Part shown: positions 62,172 to 64,000 of the stretch, piece by piece
How the letters are laid out: each line of letters opens with the position of its first letter
Numbering within the stretch: the stretch's first letter is position 1
Assembly (NCBI GenBank): GCA_934490165.1
Contig: CAKSTB010000014.1
Coordinates: forward strand, 12,847-76,846
Length of the DNA: 64,000 nt
Reading direction: 5' to 3'
DNA from: an uncultured Ruminiclostridium sp.
GTDB taxonomy: Bacteria; Bacillota; Clostridia; Oscillospirales; Ruminococcaceae
Program-made: the position numbers and the translations under genes
Notes under the pieces: model-generated
Told to the model about the DNA's origin: nothing
What the model saw: only the letters and a program-made list of their open reading frames with translations
Databases searched by the model: none

Positions 62172-62987
62172 ATGGCAATCGTTATAGCTATAACAAATCA
62201 GAAAGGCGGAGTAGGCAAGACCACCACTTGTTCCGCATTCTGCGGTGGGCTCACCGAGAGCGGAAAGAGCGTACTCGCGATAGACCTTGACCCGCAGGGA
62301 AATCTCAGCTTCAGCCTAGGTGCGGACGCTGAGGAGAGCTATACTATGTATGATGTTTTCAAGGGTAACTGCACCGTAAAGGAAGCGATACAGAGCACTG
62401 AAAACTGCGATGTAATACCCGCAAATATCCTGCTGTCGGGCTGTGAGCTCGAGCTTACCGGAGTCGGCAGAGAATATCTCCTCAGAGAGGCTCTGACGGC
62501 TGTAGCAGACGATTACGACTACATAATGATAGATACCCCTCCTGCGCTGTCTATCCTCACTATAAACGCGTATACGGCGGCTGACAAGCTTATCATACCG
62601 ATGATAGCGGAAATACTCAGCCTACAGGGTATCGCACAGCTTAAGGAAACGATTTTCGCCGTAAAGAAGTATTACAACAAGGACCTTGAGATAACAGGAA
62701 TCCTGCTCAACAAATACAATCCCCGCCTTGTGCTCACAAAGGAAGTAGAGGAGCTTGCGGGAATGATCGCCGAACAGCTCGGCACAAGGATACTCAACTC
62801 CCGTATAAGCACAAATGTTTCACTCGCCGAAGCACCCGCACACGGAGTATCCATTATGGAATATGCACCGCGCTCCAAGGCTACAGCAGAGTACAGAAGC
62901 CTTATAAGCGAGGTAACAGGCATCAATATGAAGAAAGCGCCTAAAAAGGACAACAAGCGTCCCGTAAGACGTCCTGCAAGAAAGTAA
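62172..62987 (+). CDS. ParA/Soj family ATPase
   Basis: Deviant Walker ATPase of 271 aa. KGGVGKT at 11-17, Walker A' with DLDPQGNLSF (about 38-47), and MIDTPPALSILT (about 117-128). Closest in build to chromosomal ParA/Soj, not to FlhG/MinD, as it lacks a visible amphipathic membrane helix. The tail is Lys/Arg/Pro-rich (KKAPKKDNKRPVRRPARK), unusual and possibly a DNA-binding tail. No parB gene follows; the next gene, 20 bases later, is a ComFB-domain protein. GAGGGGGAAAACACGGT precedes the ATG. Confidence 0.92.
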   Translation: MAIVIAITNQKGGVGKTTTCSAFCGGLTESGKSVLAIDLDPQGNLSFSLGADAEESYTMYDVFKGNCTVKEAIQSTENCDVIPANILLSGCELELTGVGREYLLREALTAVADDYDYIMIDTPPALSILTINAYTAADKLIIPMIAEILSLQGIAQLKETIFAVKKYYNKDLEITGILLNKYNPRLVLTKEVEELAGMIAEQLGTRILNSRISTNVSLAEAPAHGVSIMEYAPRSKATAEYRSLISEVTGINMKKAPKKDNKRPVRRPARK

Positions 62988-63007
62988 AATGAAAGGAGTG
63001 CCGCCTG

Positions 63008-63577
63008 ATGGCAGAAGAATATAAATCAAGCAAGACAAAACAGGTAATGGATCTGATAAACGCAAAGCCGTCCGGTGTCAACCCATTCTTACCTCCTGCC
63101 GAGCAGGAAAAGGAGAAGAAAGCCAAGGCTGAAAGCACAGTAGAGGACAAGCTGCTTACATATACTCAGTCAAAACGCGGTATATCAGCGCCAAGGCAGT
63201 CACATATACCCAAGCATAACCCGATGCTCCATATCCCCGAAGAAGCCGCCGATAACGCGTCACAAAGCCGTGAAACGACTGTAAGCAGACCTGTAACACG
63301 TCATACAGGTCAGATAACGATTGATATCAACCGCATCATAATCGATGAAATTCTTGATGATGCATTGCGCCGCTTCAATACCTGCCACTGTGAAAAGTGC
63401 AAGCGTATCATTTCCGAAAAGGTGCTTGAACAAGTGCCGGTAAAGCTTGTAACGGTATCGCAGGACGAGGAGCAGTCTGTTGTTGACAGCTACTGCAATT
63501 ACGCACGAAAAGAAATATATTCCGCGATAGTAAAGACTGTGCTCAAAAACAAGCGCAGACCGTTCCACGGAGAATAA
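63008..63577 (+). CDS. ComFB-domain protein with disordered N-terminus
   Basis: Protein of 189 aa. Residues 1-100 are low-complexity and charged (KSSKTKQVMDLINAKPSGVNPFLPP at the start). The ComFB-like domain is about 103-189: INRIIIDEILDDALRRFNTCHCEKCKRII with Cys126, Cys128 and Cys131, then VSQDEEQSVVDSYCNYARKEIYSAIVKTV. ComFB domains bind metal through such cysteines and some have recently been reported to bind cyclic dinucleotides; I recall this from general knowledge. AAAGGAGTGCCGCCTG precedes the ATG. It pairs with ParA, in the place where ParB is usual. Confidence 0.8.
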   Translation: MAEEYKSSKTKQVMDLINAKPSGVNPFLPPAEQEKEKKAKAESTVEDKLLTYTQSKRGISAPRQSHIPKHNPMLHIPEEAADNASQSRETTVSRPVTRHTGQITIDINRIIIDEILDDALRRFNTCHCEKCKRIISEKVLEQVPVKLVTVSQDEEQSVVDSYCNYARKEIYSAIVKTVLKNKRRPFHGE

Positions 63578-63593
63578 ACACATATAAACACCA

Positions 63594-63640
63594 AGAAGCT
63601 GTGATGAAATGCAAGAATTTCATCACAGCTTCTCTGTTTA
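63594..63640 (+). terminator. Terminator after the ComFB gene
   Basis: Perfect 17-bp stem, arms 63594-63610 and 63617-63633 (begins AGAAGCTGTGATG), with a 6-base loop, then CTGTTTATC. It begins 17 bases after the stop. Confidence 0.85.
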
Positions 63641-63689
63641 TCAAAATTCCAATAAAATTACAATGCAATGCGCCAAAGCACTATCACTA

Positions 63690-63875
63690 CTTGTCGCCCC
63701 TCGAAAAAGGGGAGATGTCATAGCACGGTACAATTGTTCCATAAGAAGTATATTTATTAAGAGATGAATAAACTCAATTCAAAAATCCTTTCCGTTGCTA
63801 TGACAGAGGGGATTGTGAGAGCAAAGAAGTTTTGTTGGTTAGCGTTCCTATCAACTTCAATCCCCACCGTCACGG
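63690..63875 (+). repeat. Structured dispersed repeat B, copy 2
   Basis: Same three helices as 46100-46290: CCCCT/AGGGG (63697-63701, 63708-63712), TGTCATAGCA/TGCTATGACA (63716-63725, 63796-63805) and GGGGATTG/CAATCCCC (63808-63815, 63858-63865). The middle helix differs in sequence from copy 1 but keeps pairing. Confidence 0.75.
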
Positions 63876-64000
63876 CTCGGAATTGTTTAAGAATTGTGAA
63901 AGTCAGATTATCTGAATGCCGTACTGAAGTGCTATACTAAAACTGGACACAAGGGGGTAGAAAAACAGAAAGGCAAGGTATATAATAAAAGAAGCTACCA
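63876..64000. other. Non-coding right edge, possible insertion-sequence start
   Basis: After the repeat there is AAACTGGACACAAGGGGG (63938-63955), reminiscent of IS3-type termini, followed by an open frame beginning near GTAGAAAAACAGAAAGGC. Only 50 bases are visible, so the assignment is tentative. Confidence 0.3.

Noticed and set aside
62172..62987. FlhG (flagellar number regulator) assignment for the ParA gene
   Set aside because: The sequence is closer to Soj/ParA, flhF is not adjacent, and no C-terminal membrane helix is visible.

Overview
The window comes from a motile, Gram-positive-type bacterium of the Clostridia, most likely an Oscillospiraceae/Ruminococcaceae-like gut organism. This is an inference from gene order (flgB-C-fliE-F-G-H-I-J-K-flgD-flgE-flbD-motA-B-fliM-fliY-cheY-fliO-P-Q-R-flhB-flhA-fliA), from use of FliY/CheC/CheD, from strong AGGAGG ribosome-binding sites with many TTG starts, and from MBG-repeat surface proteins. 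No rRNA or tRNA gene was seen, so the species cannot be named.

Region 1 (1 to about 20 kb, + strand) is the late half of a siphovirus-type prophage, cut by the left edge. It holds packaging genes (terminase small and large), portal, a MuF-type minor capsid protein with a fused C-terminal effector-like domain and a small partner gene, scaffold, major capsid, connectors and minor capsid proteins, major tail protein, tail chaperones, tape measure, tail proteins with a 129-bp repeat array, holin, GH25 endolysin and a D12-class adenine methyltransferase. Integrase, repressor and replication genes are not in the window.

Region 2 (about 20 to 26.7 kb) is a chromosomal stretch on the - strand: two small membrane proteins, mnmA, and metY (O-acetylhomoserine sulfhydrylase), which is preceded by a 22-codon leader ORF ending Met-Cys-Arg-Cys. 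It is flanked by long non-coding stretches built from a dispersed repeat family.

Region 3 (26.7 to 58.0 kb, - strand) is a nearly complete flagellar/chemotaxis operon read from flgB at 58.0 kb down to fliA, flhO/flhP-like rod genes, cheC, cheD and a fapA-like gene. A large secreted MBG-repeat protein with a C-terminal cysteine-hydrolase-like domain follows. A sigma-A-type promoter lies before flgB and another before fliK. Two gaps in the operon (flgE-flbD and flhB-flhA) are filled with structured repeats. fliL, flhF and flhG are absent from the places they often occupy.

Region 4 (58.3 to 63.6 kb) holds a membrane protein (- strand) and then, on the + strand, a PilZ/YcgR-like protein, a membrane sensor diguanylate cyclase, a ParA ATPase and a ComFB-domain protein. 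This is a compact second-messenger and positioning module next to the motility genes, and the ParA-ComFB pair is the most interesting unexplained system here. The right edge (63.6 to 64 kb) is non-coding repeat and possibly the start of an insertion sequence.
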